The notes beneath the pieces are model-generated. The model was given only the letters and a program-made list of their open reading frames with translations. It searched no databases and was not told the DNA's origin. Both the position numbers and the translations under genes were made by a program. From the NCBI GenBank assembly GCA_913041535.1, contig CAJWJK010000001.1, positions 279,797 through 343,796 of the forward strand: a stretch of DNA of 64,000 nucleotides, read 5' to 3'. Positions 9,417-18,571 of this stretch are shown in pieces; position 1 is the first letter of the stretch; each line of letters starts with the position of its first letter. Source of the DNA: an uncultured Alphaproteobacteria bacterium. GTDB lineage: Bacteria > Pseudomonadota > Alphaproteobacteria > VGEJ01.

Positions 9417-10555
9417 TCCAGCCACTCCGCGCGGACCGATTCCTCATTTTCTTCAAGTAAATGGTCTTGTCGATGACGGGTGATCGTTTCTTTATCAGCA
9501 AGTTGTTTTAAGGCCCAAACTGCCATGGCACGTACCAGATGGGAAGGATCTGATAATAGTTTTTCTATTAATGGCAGGGCGTTCAAATCGCCAGAGTTAC
9601 CAAGAGCAATAAGAACGTTACGAACAAACCGATTGCGACCGGTTCGTTTGATTGCTGTTCCAGAAAAGAGTTGACGAAAGCTATTGTCGTCTAGGCTCGC
9701 AAGTTCTATCAAGCGAGGTCCAACCAGAGAATCTCGTGGTTCAAAAGCAGACTCACGTGCCGTGTGAGCAAATTTGTTCCAAGGACATACAGCAAGGCAA
9801 TCATCACATCCATAGATCCTGTTTGCCATTGGCCGCCGAAATTCCCTAGGAATATGATCTTTGTGTTCAATTGTTAGGTACGAGAGACATCTATTTGCGT
9901 CTAATTTGTATGGCTCTGGAAATGCCTTGGTAGGGCATGCGTCAAGACATGCATGGCAGGAGCCGCAATAGTCATTATGCCCATTACCGTCCGACACTAG
10001 ATCAAGAGTTGTAAATAGTGCGCCAAGGAAAAGCCAGGACCCGTGCTTTCGCGAGACGAGGTTTGTATGTTTACCTTGCCAGCCAAGGCTAGCGCTCATA
10101 GCCAAAGGTTTTTCCATTACAGGAGCAGTATCCACGAAGACTTTGACTTGACATTCCATCGTGTCGACTATCCATTGCCCTAGCATTTTCAGCCGATCCT
10201 TTATTACGGTATGGTAGTCTTTTCCTTGTGCATATATAGATATTGCTCCCTGTGTTTGGGACTTAAGCAGCTCAAGTGGATCACTACGGGGGCCATAGTT
10301 CATGCTAACCATTACTATGCTGCGAACCTCTGGCCAAAGATTGTTGGGGTTAGATCGTCTTTCTGGATTGGATGCTAGCCATTCCATGTTTGCGTGCCAG
10401 CCATTTGATATATAGCTCTTGAAGGATTCTTGATCAGATTTAGCTATTATTGGTTTGGTGAAACCGAGGTCGTCGAAGCCCAAGGCTTTAGCCTTGTTTC
10501 GTATCTGCACTTCAGTGGAGGGCTTATCTGTAGTGTTAGAAATCAAGGTTTGCAT
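9413..10555 (-). CDS. queG: Epoxyqueuosine reductase
   Basis: Cobalamin- and iron-sulfur-dependent enzyme that reduces epoxyqueuosine to queuosine in tRNA, the last step of Q synthesis. About 380 residues from the ATG at 10555. A longer frame reaching 10723 would run far into the GST gene and is rejected. Visible: the VDTAPVMEK segment with the catalytic Asp, two [4Fe-4S] cysteine sets (CGSCHACLDACP and CDDCLAVCP), and C-terminal HEAT-like helices (about residues 300-375). It overlaps the GST gene by 20 bases and the SDR gene by 4, forming a tight minus-strand cluster. QueF of the same pathway is at 57.9 kb. Confidence 0.95.
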   Translation of the reverse strand: MQTLISNTTDKPSTEVQIRNKAKALGFDDLGFTKPIIAKSDQESFKSYISNGWHANMEWLASNPERRSNPNNLWPEVRSIVMVSMNYGPRSDPLELLKSQTQGAISIYAQGKDYHTVIKDRLKMLGQWIVDTMECQVKVFVDTAPVMEKPLAMSASLGWQGKHTNLVSRKHGSWLFLGALFTTLDLVSDGNGHNDYCGSCHACLDACPTKAFPEPYKLDANRCLSYLTIEHKDHIPREFRRPMANRIYGCDDCLAVCPWNKFAHTARESAFEPRDSLVGPRLIELASLDDNSFRQLFSGTAIKRTGRNRFVRNVLIALGNSGDLNALPLIEKLLSDPSHLVRAMAVWALKQLADKETITRHRQDHLLEENEESVRAEWLE

Positions 10556-11204
10556 AGGATTTAGGTGGTGGTAACCCAGGTATGTGATCCGCAAGGATCG
10601 GGCGTAAACTGGGCCGAGATTTGATGCGAGCATACCAATCTCGCGCTCCTGGATGATCGTCCCAAGGCACATCGCCAAGGTAGTCAAGTGCAGAGAGGTG
10701 AGCAGCTGCGGTGATATCGGCAAGACTTATATTATCGCCACTAAGCCAACGCCGGCGCTCACATAAATAGCCAATATATTCGAGGTGGTAGCCAATATTT
10801 GTCTTGCCGGCACGAATAGCGTGTGTGTTTGGGGAGCCTCTGCCAAGAAATCGCTTATCAAATTTCTCACTGAGCAAATTTTCTGTCACCTCTACATTAA
10901 ATTTTGTGCTGAACCACATTATTAATCGTCGCGTTTCGGCACGAGCTAGAGCTGTATCACCCAGTAAACTTGGTTCAGGGTATGCCTCATCGAGATATTC
11001 ACAGATGACAGTACTGCCGGGTAATACTGTGCCGTCAGCCTCCAGCAATACCGGTACTTCTCCCGCAGGATTTAGTTTGAGGAAACTCTCACGTCGTTCC
11101 CATTCCTTTTCGATAATTAGTTCAAACTCGAGTTGTTTCTCAGCAAGCATTATTCGAACTTGACGGCAAGCCGGTGATAACCACAAATGATATAACTCAC
11201 GCAT
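10536..11204 (-). CDS. Glutathione S-transferase family protein
   Basis: Two-domain GST: N-terminal thioredoxin-like glutathione site (residues 1-80) and an all-helical C-terminal domain (about 85-222). Visible G-site features are the conserved cis-Pro loop NPAGEVPVL and the E/S pair in GSTVICEYLDE; the catalytic residue is probably the Ser in LSPACRQVR. The C-terminal GDNISLADITAAAHLS is the helix N-cap/hydrophobic staple motif. The ATG at 11204 (MRELYHLWLSPAC) gives a canonical N-terminus and is preferred to the upstream start at 11240. It precedes queG with overlapping ends. Cellular substrate unknown. Confidence 0.92.
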   Translation of the reverse strand: MRELYHLWLSPACRQVRIMLAEKQLEFELIIEKEWERRESFLKLNPAGEVPVLLEADGTVLPGSTVICEYLDEAYPEPSLLGDTALARAETRRLIMWFSTKFNVEVTENLLSEKFDKRFLGRGSPNTHAIRAGKTNIGYHLEYIGYLCERRRWLSGDNISLADITAAAHLSALDYLGDVPWDDHPGARDWYARIKSRPSLRPILADHIPGLPPPKSYANLDF

Positions 11205-11319
11205 AACACGGCACTCTACACGAATGACCCGAACGCCCACCAGGTGTTGATATCTGAAATGTGAAGTTTTTCTGTAATGCTGTACGGTTAGGGGCCAAAT
11301 ATTGTAATTTGTTTATTCT

Positions 11320-12120
11320 ATGAGCTTTATTCATCTCATTGTCTTGGCGGTGATCCAAGGTATCACCGAATTTCTGCCCATAAGTTCATCGGGGCATCTT
11401 GTTCTTGTTCCTAGAGTAATAGGTTGGCCGGATCAGGGTTTAGCAATAGATGTGGCTGTGCACGTTGGCAGTTTATTGGCTGTGATGACCTATTTCTTTC
11501 GAGACATTCTTTCCATATTGAAAGGTGTGCCTATCCTTTTTGTAGACGTCCATCACAAGGATTCGCGTCTCGTTCTGAATTTGCTCATTGCGACTGCTCC
11601 TATCCTTGTGGTCGGTGGCGCGTTCCAACTGATTGGAATAATGGATGCGTTTCGAAGTATTTCTGTCATTGGGGCGACAATGCTTGGTTTCGGGATACTA
11701 CTTTATGTGGCAGATAAATTTGGAATGACCGTAAATAAACTTGAAAACATGAGGTATCGAACTTCAGTACTTATTGGTTTGAGCCAAGTTCTAGCACTTA
11801 TACCTGGAACCAGCCGTGCGGGTATATCTATCACAGCTGCAAGGCTGCTGGGTTATGAGCGCTATGATGCCGCCCGTTTTTCTATGTTGATGGCTATACC
11901 GGCAATAACTGGTGCTGGAACAGTGCAGGGCTATGCTCTTTGGCAGAGCGGCGACACAATACTGGGTTATCAGGCCGCGATTGCCGCATTGTTGGCGTTT
12001 GTGTCAGCTTTGGTGGCTATATCGGCGATGATGGCATGGTTGCGTCGCGCAAGTTTTACACCTTTTGCAATTTATCGAGTTATTCTGGGGAGTATACTTC
12101 TTGTGTGGGCATGCTGTTAA
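11320..12120 (+). CDS. uppP: Undecaprenyl-diphosphate phosphatase (BacA/UppP)
   Basis: Inner-membrane phosphatase that recycles undecaprenyl diphosphate to the monophosphate carrier used for peptidoglycan and LPS O-chain assembly; also known for bacitracin resistance. 266 residues with about eight membrane helices. Signature motifs are present: the N-terminal GITEFLPISSSGHL (catalytic Glu and Ser region) and the second repeat PGTSRAGISI with its conserved Arg. It is divergent from the GST gene and ends 18 bases from the convergent NDUFA9-like gene. Identity is secure. Confidence 0.97.
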   Translation: MSFIHLIVLAVIQGITEFLPISSSGHLVLVPRVIGWPDQGLAIDVAVHVGSLLAVMTYFFRDILSILKGVPILFVDVHHKDSRLVLNLLIATAPILVVGGAFQLIGIMDAFRSISVIGATMLGFGILLYVADKFGMTVNKLENMRYRTSVLIGLSQVLALIPGTSRAGISITAARLLGYERYDAARFSMLMAIPAITGAGTVQGYALWQSGDTILGYQAAIAALLAFVSALVAISAMMAWLRRASFTPFAIYRVILGSILLVWACC

Positions 12121-12138
12121 TTGTTACGCCATGGCAAT

Positions 12139-13074
12139 TTATCCGGCGTTTCCAGGTTGGCAGAATCGGCTTATATACGTAGGCAATATGCCTTCGACTG
12201 GGGTAGATAAGATGCCTAAATCATCGAGCGTGTGAGAAGTTATTGATGCAATATTGTCGAACTCTAGAGACCGCACTTGGTCGTCAGTAAGAGGAGGTAC
12301 AGGCAAAAACTTACATAATTGTCCAATGATTCGCGCTTGCCAAAAGGGCAACGGCACAAGAAGCCTTTGTCGTTTAGTCGTTATCAGGACTAATTGCATC
12401 AGTTCCCTGAAGGTGTATACGCGTGGGCCACCCAATTCGTATATATGCTCCGATTGCGTGTCACGGTAAAGGCAGTGAAATATTGCATCTGCAACATCAC
12501 CTACATAAACAGGTTGGATGCGAGTTTTACCGCCACCAATTAGCGGTATAAATGGTGAAATTCGAGCAAGCGCGGCAAACCGGTTAAAGAAGTTGTCTTC
12601 AGGTCCAAACACAATACTAGGACGAACAACTATTGCGTTTTGATAAATATTTTTAACAGCCTGCTCACCTAAAGCCTTAGAACGTAAGTATTTTGATGTC
12701 GAATGTCTTGTTGCTCCCATTGCAGAGATGTGAATTAATCGAGATACTCCTGCCTTGTGGGCGGCGGTCGCAATATTTGCAGCACCTTCCACATGGACGG
12801 ATTGGAATGTTTGACGTCTTTTTTCGTAAAGAATGCCAACTAGATTGACCACGCTATCAGCACCATTGATAGCATGTTCTACAGAACGCTGGTCTCGGAT
12901 GTTTGTGAGAATTGGGGCAATCTGCCCCACATTACCCATAGTTTGTAAATGGCGTATCGACTCAGGGTGCCGTGTTGCTACGCGAATGCGGGCATGAGCT
13001 TGGGCAAGTCGTTGAATCAGATGTCGACCGATAAAACCATGGCCACCAAATACAGTAATTGTGTGTGTCGACAT
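12139..13074 (-). CDS. NDUFA9-like NAD(P)-binding protein (complex I accessory family)
   Basis: Atypical SDR of the NDUFA9/39-kDa type, which in mitochondria and alphaproteobacteria associates with NADH:ubiquinone oxidoreductase and binds NADPH structurally. About 311 residues. The N-terminus has the dinucleotide motif VFGGHGFIGRHLI and an Arg-rich second strand (RVATRHPE). Conserved family segments are VNLVGILYEK, RLIHISAMGA, VRPSIVFGPEDNFFNRFA and YELGGPRVYTFRELM. The ATG at 13074 follows a GAGG site 5 bases upstream and is preferred to the GTG two codons earlier. No other complex I gene is nearby. Confidence 0.9.
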   Translation of the reverse strand: MSTHTITVFGGHGFIGRHLIQRLAQAHARIRVATRHPESIRHLQTMGNVGQIAPILTNIRDQRSVEHAINGADSVVNLVGILYEKRRQTFQSVHVEGAANIATAAHKAGVSRLIHISAMGATRHSTSKYLRSKALGEQAVKNIYQNAIVVRPSIVFGPEDNFFNRFAALARISPFIPLIGGGKTRIQPVYVGDVADAIFHCLYRDTQSEHIYELGGPRVYTFRELMQLVLITTKRQRLLVPLPFWQARIIGQLCKFLPVPPLTDDQVRSLEFDNIASITSHTLDDLGILSTPVEGILPTYISRFCQPGNAG

Positions 13075-13287
13075 TGGCACCTCAAACTGAAAGATATTTT
13101 ACGATTTTCCGAAGATTTTTCATATGCAACTATTGATAAACTAGTACCATGATAGAGTGTTGTTCGAGGACAGCAAGCGGGGATTGAGTGAGTAACCAGC
13201 TATATGGCCGTTGACACAGGACTGATACCACCGTACCAGTTTTGGGAAAATTATGGAGTTCTGAAATCGTACCTATCGTTAGTCGAA

Positions 13288-13374
13288 GCCCAGGTGGCGG
13301 AATTGGTAGACGCGCTAGCTTCAGGTGCTAGTGACCTTTTGGTCGTGGAAGTTCGAGTCTTCTCCTGGGCACCA
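13288..13374 (+). tRNA. tRNA-Leu (anticodon CAG)
   Basis: An 87-base leucine tRNA, class II with a long variable arm. The acceptor stem pairs GCCCAGG with CCTGGGC, followed by discriminator A and encoded CCA. The D-arm reads TGGCGGAATTGGTAGACGC. The anticodon stem CTAGC/GCTAG encloses the loop TTCAGGT, giving anticodon CAG that reads CUG codons. A variable arm (TGACC TTTT GGTCG) and a T-arm with GTTCGAGTC follow. It sits upstream of the RNase D-like gene and may share its promoter region (13075-13287). Confidence 0.97.
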
Positions 13375-13435
13375 GTGCTTCGATTTGAGTGCTATAATAG
13401 GATAGAGAACAATAGAATACACTACAGGTTGAAAT

Positions 13436-14062
13436 ATGAACGTAGAACTACATAAAGGAGACTTGAGTAGCGGGGTTAACTTTGGTGACTCTGTGGCAGT
13501 AGATACTGAAACAATGGGGCTTAATCCGCTTCGTGATCGTCTGTGCCTTGTTCAATTATCGGATTCCCGAGGAAATTGTCATATTGTGCAATTCATTCGC
13601 AGTTCTGCGCACGAATCCAATTACACAGCGCCTAATTTGAAAGCACTTCTTGGTAATCAAAACGTAGTGAAACTCTTTCACTATGCACGCTTTGACGTAG
13701 CTACCATCGCGCATCATTTGGGTGTTTGGTGTGAACCAATATACTGTACCAAGATTGCATCAAAAATAGCGCGCACTAATTCCGATAGTCACGGTCTTAA
13801 GGATCTATGCAAGAATCTCCTGGGCGTGGAGCTTTCAAAAAGGATGCAGTTGTCGGACTGGGGTAACGATATATTAACAGAAGAACAGATTGATTATGCA
13901 GCAGATGATGTGCTCTATCTTCACAGTTTGCGTGAGAAATTGGATGCTTTACTTCTAAGAGAAGGACGTGTGGATCTGGCACGGTTTTGTATGGACTTTG
14001 TTCCGACTAGGGCGCGATTAGACCTCGAGGGATGGCAGGGGATAGATATACTTGGGCACTGA
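13436..14062 (+). CDS. Ribonuclease D-like 3'-5' exonuclease (short form)
   Basis: DEDD-family 3'-5' exoribonuclease trimming tRNA and other RNA 3' ends. 208 residues: only the catalytic domain, without the HRDC domains of full-length Rnd, a form common in alphaproteobacteria. Exo I is AVDTETMGL, Exo II is HYARFDVATIA, and Exo III is IDYAADDVLYL with the Tyr four residues before the last Asp (DEDDy type). The ATG at 13436 follows the tRNA-Leu by about 60 bases. It overlaps the start of the kpsF gene by 11 bases, and this order is retained in many alphaproteobacterial LPS export loci. Confidence 0.93.
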   Translation: MNVELHKGDLSSGVNFGDSVAVDTETMGLNPLRDRLCLVQLSDSRGNCHIVQFIRSSAHESNYTAPNLKALLGNQNVVKLFHYARFDVATIAHHLGVWCEPIYCTKIASKIARTNSDSHGLKDLCKNLLGVELSKRMQLSDWGNDILTEEQIDYAADDVLYLHSLREKLDALLLREGRVDLARFCMDFVPTRARLDLEGWQGIDILGH

Positions 14063-15056
14063 CTCAATAAACAAGTCGTTGCATGGAGAGCAACAGGGGA
14101 CCGTTCCACCGGATATTGGTGTGGCGCGCACGGTGTTGGCTATTGAATCGGAAGGCCTAAGAAAACTAGCAGTGGCATTGGATCAACGGTTTGTTGATGC
14201 TGTAGACACTCTTTTTCGCGCCGAAGGGCGGGTAGTGGTGAGCGGCATGGGTAAGAGCGGTCATGTGGCTCGAAAAATAGCAGCTACAATGGCGTCAACA
14301 GGAACGCCAGCGTTTTATCTGCATCCCGCTGAAGCGAGCCACGGCGATCTCGGCATGATCGACCGAGTTGATGATGTGGTGCTGATTCTTTCTAATTCTG
14401 GTGAAACTCCCGAACTGGCGGCGGTTGTCTCTCATTGTAAACGTTTCGGACGCCCTTTGGTCGCCATTGTAGGTAAGTCGCATAGTACCCTCGCTGATGC
14501 AGCAACTACTGCTCTGGTTATTCCATCGACACCGGAAGCAGGTCCTATTGGTCTCGCTCCCACTACTTCAACGACGGTGATGATCGCCCTGGGCGACTGT
14601 CTGGCACTGGCATTAATGCGTCGCCGTGGTTTTACTGCTGATGATTTTCGACAGTTACACCCAGGAGGGCGTATTGGGAGTTCTCTAATCAGGGTTACTG
14701 ATATTATGCATACTGGTGGCGCATTGCCTCTAGTGGATTCAGATGCAGTCGTGTCGGATGCACTTCTTATCATGACTGCCAAGGCATTTGGGTGCGTCGG
14801 GGTCATAGGTGATGGACGGCTTGTAGGAGTTATTACTGATGGTGATCTGCGTAGGCATATGAATGATGCGCTTCTAGAAAAGTTAGTAGTAGATATTATG
14901 ACGCCAACACCAAAAACAATCATGCCCCAAGCACTTGCTGTAGAGGCACTTGGCATGATGAATAAGAACTCCATTACTAGTTTGTTCGCTTGTGAAAACG
15001 GTGAGGTAAAGGGGATTCTACACATCCATGATTGCCTTCGGGCAGGTTTGGTGTGA
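14052..15056 (+). CDS. kdsD: D-arabinose-5-phosphate isomerase (KdsD/KpsF family)
   Basis: Converts D-ribulose 5-phosphate to D-arabinose 5-phosphate, the first step of Kdo synthesis for LPS. 334 residues: an N-terminal SIS domain (about 40-190) with GMGKSGHVARKIAATMASTG and SNSGETPEL, then two CBS domains (about 215-330) beginning at DIMHTGGALP. The residues HPAEASHGDLGMI match the active-site loop. There is no ATG: the frame opens with TTG at 14052 (11-base overlap with the preceding gene), and a second TTG nine codons later is possible. It ends in a GTGA overlap with lptC. Confidence 0.94.
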   Translation: MGTDSINKSLHGEQQGTVPPDIGVARTVLAIESEGLRKLAVALDQRFVDAVDTLFRAEGRVVVSGMGKSGHVARKIAATMASTGTPAFYLHPAEASHGDLGMIDRVDDVVLILSNSGETPELAAVVSHCKRFGRPLVAIVGKSHSTLADAATTALVIPSTPEAGPIGLAPTTSTTVMIALGDCLALALMRRRGFTADDFRQLHPGGRIGSSLIRVTDIMHTGGALPLVDSDAVVSDALLIMTAKAFGCVGVIGDGRLVGVITDGDLRRHMNDALLEKLVVDIMTPTPKTIMPQALAVEALGMMNKNSITSLFACENGEVKGILHIHDCLRAGLV

Positions 15057-15724
15057 GGTCCACTAGTTCTTTTCGTACAGTAAGGTTTTCAGAACCACAT
15101 GGACGCCAGTCGTTTAGTGAACTGAGCAACTACAGCCGATTTGTTGGTTTAATGAAATTTGGGCTTGTTACACTGGCCGTTGCGCTTTTGGGAGTATTCG
15201 TGGCTTGGCCAGGCGCTAACGATGATCCGCACGAATTTCGGCTCTCGTATGCAAAAATTGATGCTAGTGATTTAAACCAACTTGGTATGGTAAATGCACG
15301 TTACGTTGGGACCGATGAGGAGAATAGGCAATACATGGTAACCGCTGATTCTGCTAGGGCGGACCCCGGGGATCAAACCCTTGTTCGTCTCAAGACTCTT
15401 CAAGCCGAAATGACACAGGTTGATCAAACATGGGTTACTTTACTTGCAGACCATGGCATTTATGACATTGATGATAAAACGTTGGTTCTTTCTAAGAAGG
15501 TAAATTTATTCTCAGATAGTGGTTATGAATTTCATACGCAAGATACACGCGTTGATCTAGAGTCGGGTAGTGCTTCAAGTGATTCTCCCATTACAGGGCA
15601 GGGACCGTTTGGTACTCTTCGTGCCGATAGTTTTCGTTTGGCAGATAGAGGCTCAAGGATGTTTTTTGAGGGTGGTGTCCACGTAACTATTTATATCAAA
15701 TCTGAGCGAACAGATGGAAGTTAG
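15053..15724 (+). CDS. lptC: LPS export protein LptC
   Basis: Bitopic inner-membrane protein that takes LPS from the LptB2FG ABC transporter and hands it to LptA. About 223 residues from the GTG at 15053, which overlaps the kpsF TGA. One membrane helix near residues 35-55 (LMKFGLVTLAVALLGVFVAW) is followed by a periplasmic beta-jellyroll domain. The tail TLRADSFRLADRGSRMFFEGGVHVT segment is typical of the alphaproteobacterial LptC (DUF1239) family. The gene abuts lptA. Confidence 0.92.
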   Translation: MRSTSSFRTVRFSEPHGRQSFSELSNYSRFVGLMKFGLVTLAVALLGVFVAWPGANDDPHEFRLSYAKIDASDLNQLGMVNARYVGTDEENRQYMVTADSARADPGDQTLVRLKTLQAEMTQVDQTWVTLLADHGIYDIDDKTLVLSKKVNLFSDSGYEFHTQDTRVDLESGSASSDSPITGQGPFGTLRADSFRLADRGSRMFFEGGVHVTIYIKSERTDGS

Positions 15725-16270
15725 GTGGTCGGCTTGGGTCTAAAAAAGGCTATGTTAGTCGCTGTTCCAGCTTTGGTAATGAGTACCTATGTTGTTCACA
15801 TGCCAACTCAAGCGGATTCATTTACTGCAGTAGACTCGTCTGAGCCTATAGAAATAACCTCTGATGCTTTGGAGATAGAACAGAAGAGAGGATTAGCTAT
15901 TTTTACGGGAAGCGTTGTGGCTTCTCAGGGAAATTTAATTCTGCGTGCCGAAGTCGTTACAGTATACTATGGAGACCATCTTGATAATCAAACAGGAGAG
16001 CCTCTCCAAGGGCAAATTTCAAAAATTGAGGCAAGTGGTGATGTGTTCTTTTCAACTCTTGAGGAGACGGCGAGGAGCGAAAAAGGTATCTATAATGTAG
16101 AAGGGGAAAAAATAACCTTGTCTGGTGGGGTTGTGCTAACGCGAAGAGACAATGTGCTGCGTGGCGAACTCTTGGAGCTAGACCTCAAGACGGGGCGAAG
16201 CAGGCTCTATGGCGGTCAAAAGAAATCTGATCGTGTTAAGGCTTTGTTTTCGTCGGACGAATCAGAATGA
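15725..16270 (+). CDS. lptA: Periplasmic LPS transport protein LptA
   Basis: OstA-like periplasmic bridge protein that carries LPS from LptC to LptD. 181 residues with a signal peptide: charged start VGLGLKKA, a hydrophobic core, and likely cleavage near PTQADS. The beta-jellyroll motifs PIEITSDALEIEQKRGLAIFTG and VVASQGNLILRAEVVTVYY are diagnostic. A GTG start follows the lptC TAG with no gap. C-terminal strands continue to RLYGGQKK, followed by a short polar tail. The organisation lptC-lptA-lptB indicates one LPS export operon. Confidence 0.93.
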   Translation: MVGLGLKKAMLVAVPALVMSTYVVHMPTQADSFTAVDSSEPIEITSDALEIEQKRGLAIFTGSVVASQGNLILRAEVVTVYYGDHLDNQTGEPLQGQISKIEASGDVFFSTLEETARSEKGIYNVEGEKITLSGGVVLTRRDNVLRGELLELDLKTGRSRLYGGQKKSDRVKALFSSDESE

Positions 16271-16312
16271 TAACGGTGACTATTCTGTAATTTTCGGTGA
16301 TATAGTGATTCT

Positions 16313-17134
16313 ATGGGGACGACGAAGGCAATGCCAAAAGACGATGTAGACCATAGACACGTGCAGCCTGAAGAGAGTGACCTCGCTGGAGGTCCGCGTT
16401 TGGTTTCCGAGAACAATGGGCTGGCAGTGCACCAAGTCAGTAAGCAGTTCAAGAGGCGGCCCGTACTAAGGGGAATTAGTTTATCAGTACAGCGAGGAGA
16501 GGTGGTAGGTTTATTAGGCCCCAATGGGGCTGGAAAAACTACATGCTTCTGCATCATGTCTGGACTGGTGTCGCCTGATTCCGGTGAGATTGTTCTTGAT
16601 GGGCGTGATATCACTGAACTACCAATGTATCGACGGGCTCGTCTTGGCGTTGGTTATCTTCCACAGGAAGCTTCAATTTTTAGAGGTCTTTCGGTAGAAA
16701 ATAATCTAAGGGCAGTGCTCGAAATTACAGAATCAGCTCATGACCGCCGCGAAGCTCTGTTGGAAGAACTTCTGGCTGAGTTCTCAATATCTCATCTTCG
16801 CCGTGCACCCGCACTCGCTCTGTCGGGTGGTGAGAGGAGGAGAGTGGAGATAGCTCGTGCATTGGCGTCAAACCCTAGTTTTATGCTATTGGATGAGCCT
16901 TTAGCTGGCATTGATCCAATAGCAGTGAGCGAGATTCGTGAGCTTGTATTGCATCTAAAGGACCGGGGTATCGGCGTGCTTATCACAGATCATAACGTGC
17001 AAGCGACGCTTGATATTGTTGATCGAGCATCTATCTTGCATGATGGAGCTGTGATGATGGAGGGCTCTCCGTCTGAGATCGTTGCTCATGAGGATGTACG
17101 GCGGGTTTACCTCGGCGAAAAATTTAGTCTTTGA
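16313..17134 (+). CDS. lptB: LPS export ABC transporter ATPase LptB
   Basis: Cytoplasmic ATPase powering LPS extraction by LptB2FG. 273 residues, about 30 longer than typical because of a polar N-terminal extension (residues 1-35). Walker A is GPNGAGKT (about 69-76), the signature is LSGGERRRVEIARALA, Walker B is FMLLDEPLAGIDP, and the switch His is in LITDHNV. The LptB hallmark helix SIFRGLSVENNL is present. In many proteobacteria rpoN follows lptB; here an unrelated methylamine operon begins 179 bases downstream. Confidence 0.95.
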   Translation: MGTTKAMPKDDVDHRHVQPEESDLAGGPRLVSENNGLAVHQVSKQFKRRPVLRGISLSVQRGEVVGLLGPNGAGKTTCFCIMSGLVSPDSGEIVLDGRDITELPMYRRARLGVGYLPQEASIFRGLSVENNLRAVLEITESAHDRREALLEELLAEFSISHLRRAPALALSGGERRRVEIARALASNPSFMLLDEPLAGIDPIAVSEIRELVLHLKDRGIGVLITDHNVQATLDIVDRASILHDGAVMMEGSPSEIVAHEDVRRVYLGEKFSL

Positions 17135-17313
17135 GCATGGCTAGAAAGTTTCTGTAAAGTTTTGGGTCAACGTGTCATAAAACGGTTGATCGATAGGTGA
17201 ATTCAAGTGGTGCTAACATTAACACCTTGCGAGCTTTAATAGATTGCAGATTGGGTTTACCTAACGGATGGTGAATCTTCATATAAGTTGCGGATTAGGA
17301 TGAGGTATTAGAA

Positions 17314-18555
17314 GTGCCTTTTGGACTAATTAAACATGGATTAGCAAAGACATACCCATTTCGGCGTGACATTCCAGCGCCACATGAACTTAAGGATTCA
17401 TATGATGTCGTTATTATTGGCGGTGGCGGGCACGGTCTTGCGACGGCATATTATCTTGCCCAGAAGTTCGGGATAGACAATGTCGCAGTCCTTGAGAAGG
17501 GTTATTTAGGGGGAGGTAATACTGGCCGAAATACGGCTATTATTCGCTCGAATTATCTGACTACCGAAGGTGTCCGATTTTATGATGAGTCGGTTCGTCT
17601 GTACCGAGAGCTAAGCAATGAACTCGATTTTAATATCCTTTATTCGGAGCGTGGGCACCTAACTTTAGCACACACAGATTCAGCACTGCGAAGCATGCGT
17701 TGGCGTGCTGAGGTTAACAAGCATCTGGGAGTGGAATCTGAATTGGTTTTTCCGGATGATATCGCCAAATTGTGTTCCTGTCTTAATCTTTCTGACGATG
17801 TCCGATACCCCATTCTTGGGGCACTTTACCATGCACCGGGTGCGATTGCTCGACACGACGCTGTAGCTTGGGGGTATGCCGCTGGAGCTTCGCGTCACGG
17901 AGTGGAACTTCATCAAGAGACAGAAGTTCTATCAATGGACATTTCAGACAATGCAGTGACAGGCATTGTTACCAATCGCGGGCGAATTAAGTGCGGGTAT
18001 ATTGTTCAGGCTGTCGCGGGCTTCAGTTCCTTACTTTCTAAGATGGCAGGGTTTCAGCTTCCAATAAGAACAATTCCATTGCAGGCATGCGTCTCTCAGC
18101 CGCTCAAACCTATTCTTGACCCGATCGTGGTTTCGGGCAGTCTTCACGTATATGTATCCCAAAGTGACCGTGGCGAATTTGTGATGGGAGGGTCCACTGA
18201 CCCATACCCACTTTATTCAACTCGTTCAAGCCTGGAGTTTATGGAAGGACTGATGGCGCACATTCTGGAATTGTTTCCTTTTCTGTCCGAAACAAAGGTT
18301 TTAAGGCAATGGGCTGGCATGGCAGATATGACGCCGGACTTTGCACCCATAATGGGGCTGAGTCCGGTTAGCAATTACTACATAGATGCGGGTTGGGGGA
18401 CGTGGGGATTCAAGGCAACTCCCGTGTGTGGTTTGAGGATGGCAGAGTTGGTAGCGACCGGCATAGTTCCTGATGTATTGCGTCCTTTTGCCCTTGGTAG
18501 GTTTTCCGCGTTTGACCTCGTTGGAGAGAAGGGTGCGGCATCAGTTGGGCATTAA
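17314..18555 (+). CDS. mgdA: N-methylglutamate dehydrogenase subunit A (SoxB-like FAD oxidoreductase)
   Basis: FAD-dependent amine oxidase subunit homologous to sarcosine oxidase beta. In NMG-pathway loci it oxidises N-methylglutamate to glutamate and a one-carbon unit. 413 residues. The FAD motif is VVIIGGGGHGLATAYYLA, the flavin-binding region includes GGNTGRNTAIIRSNYL, and the C-terminal GWGTWGFKATPVCG closes the FAD site. A GTG start at 17314 follows a GAGG site 8 bases upstream. It opens a four-gene set in the order B-D-A-G. Sarcosine oxidase is the alternative assignment; the gmaS and mgs genes downstream favour the NMG role. The promoter should lie in 17135-17313. Confidence 0.85.
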   Translation: MPFGLIKHGLAKTYPFRRDIPAPHELKDSYDVVIIGGGGHGLATAYYLAQKFGIDNVAVLEKGYLGGGNTGRNTAIIRSNYLTTEGVRFYDESVRLYRELSNELDFNILYSERGHLTLAHTDSALRSMRWRAEVNKHLGVESELVFPDDIAKLCSCLNLSDDVRYPILGALYHAPGAIARHDAVAWGYAAGASRHGVELHQETEVLSMDISDNAVTGIVTNRGRIKCGYIVQAVAGFSSLLSKMAGFQLPIRTIPLQACVSQPLKPILDPIVVSGSLHVYVSQSDRGEFVMGGSTDPYPLYSTRSSLEFMEGLMAHILELFPFLSETKVLRQWAGMADMTPDFAPIMGLSPVSNYYIDAGWGTWGFKATPVCGLRMAELVATGIVPDVLRPFALGRFSAFDLVGEKGAASVGH

Positions 18556-18571
18556 GTAAGAGATATAGACG

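Noticed and set aside
10556..10723. Upstream extension of queG
   Set aside because: It would place 56 unconserved residues inside the GST gene; the ATG at 10555 gives the normal QueG N-terminus.
13204..13455. Open frame spanning the tRNA-Leu gene
   Set aside because: It reads through a complete tRNA and has no family resemblance; a chance frame.
14432..15025. 197-codon minus-strand frame
   Set aside because: Antisense to kpsF/kdsD, whose SIS and CBS motifs are clear on the plus strand.
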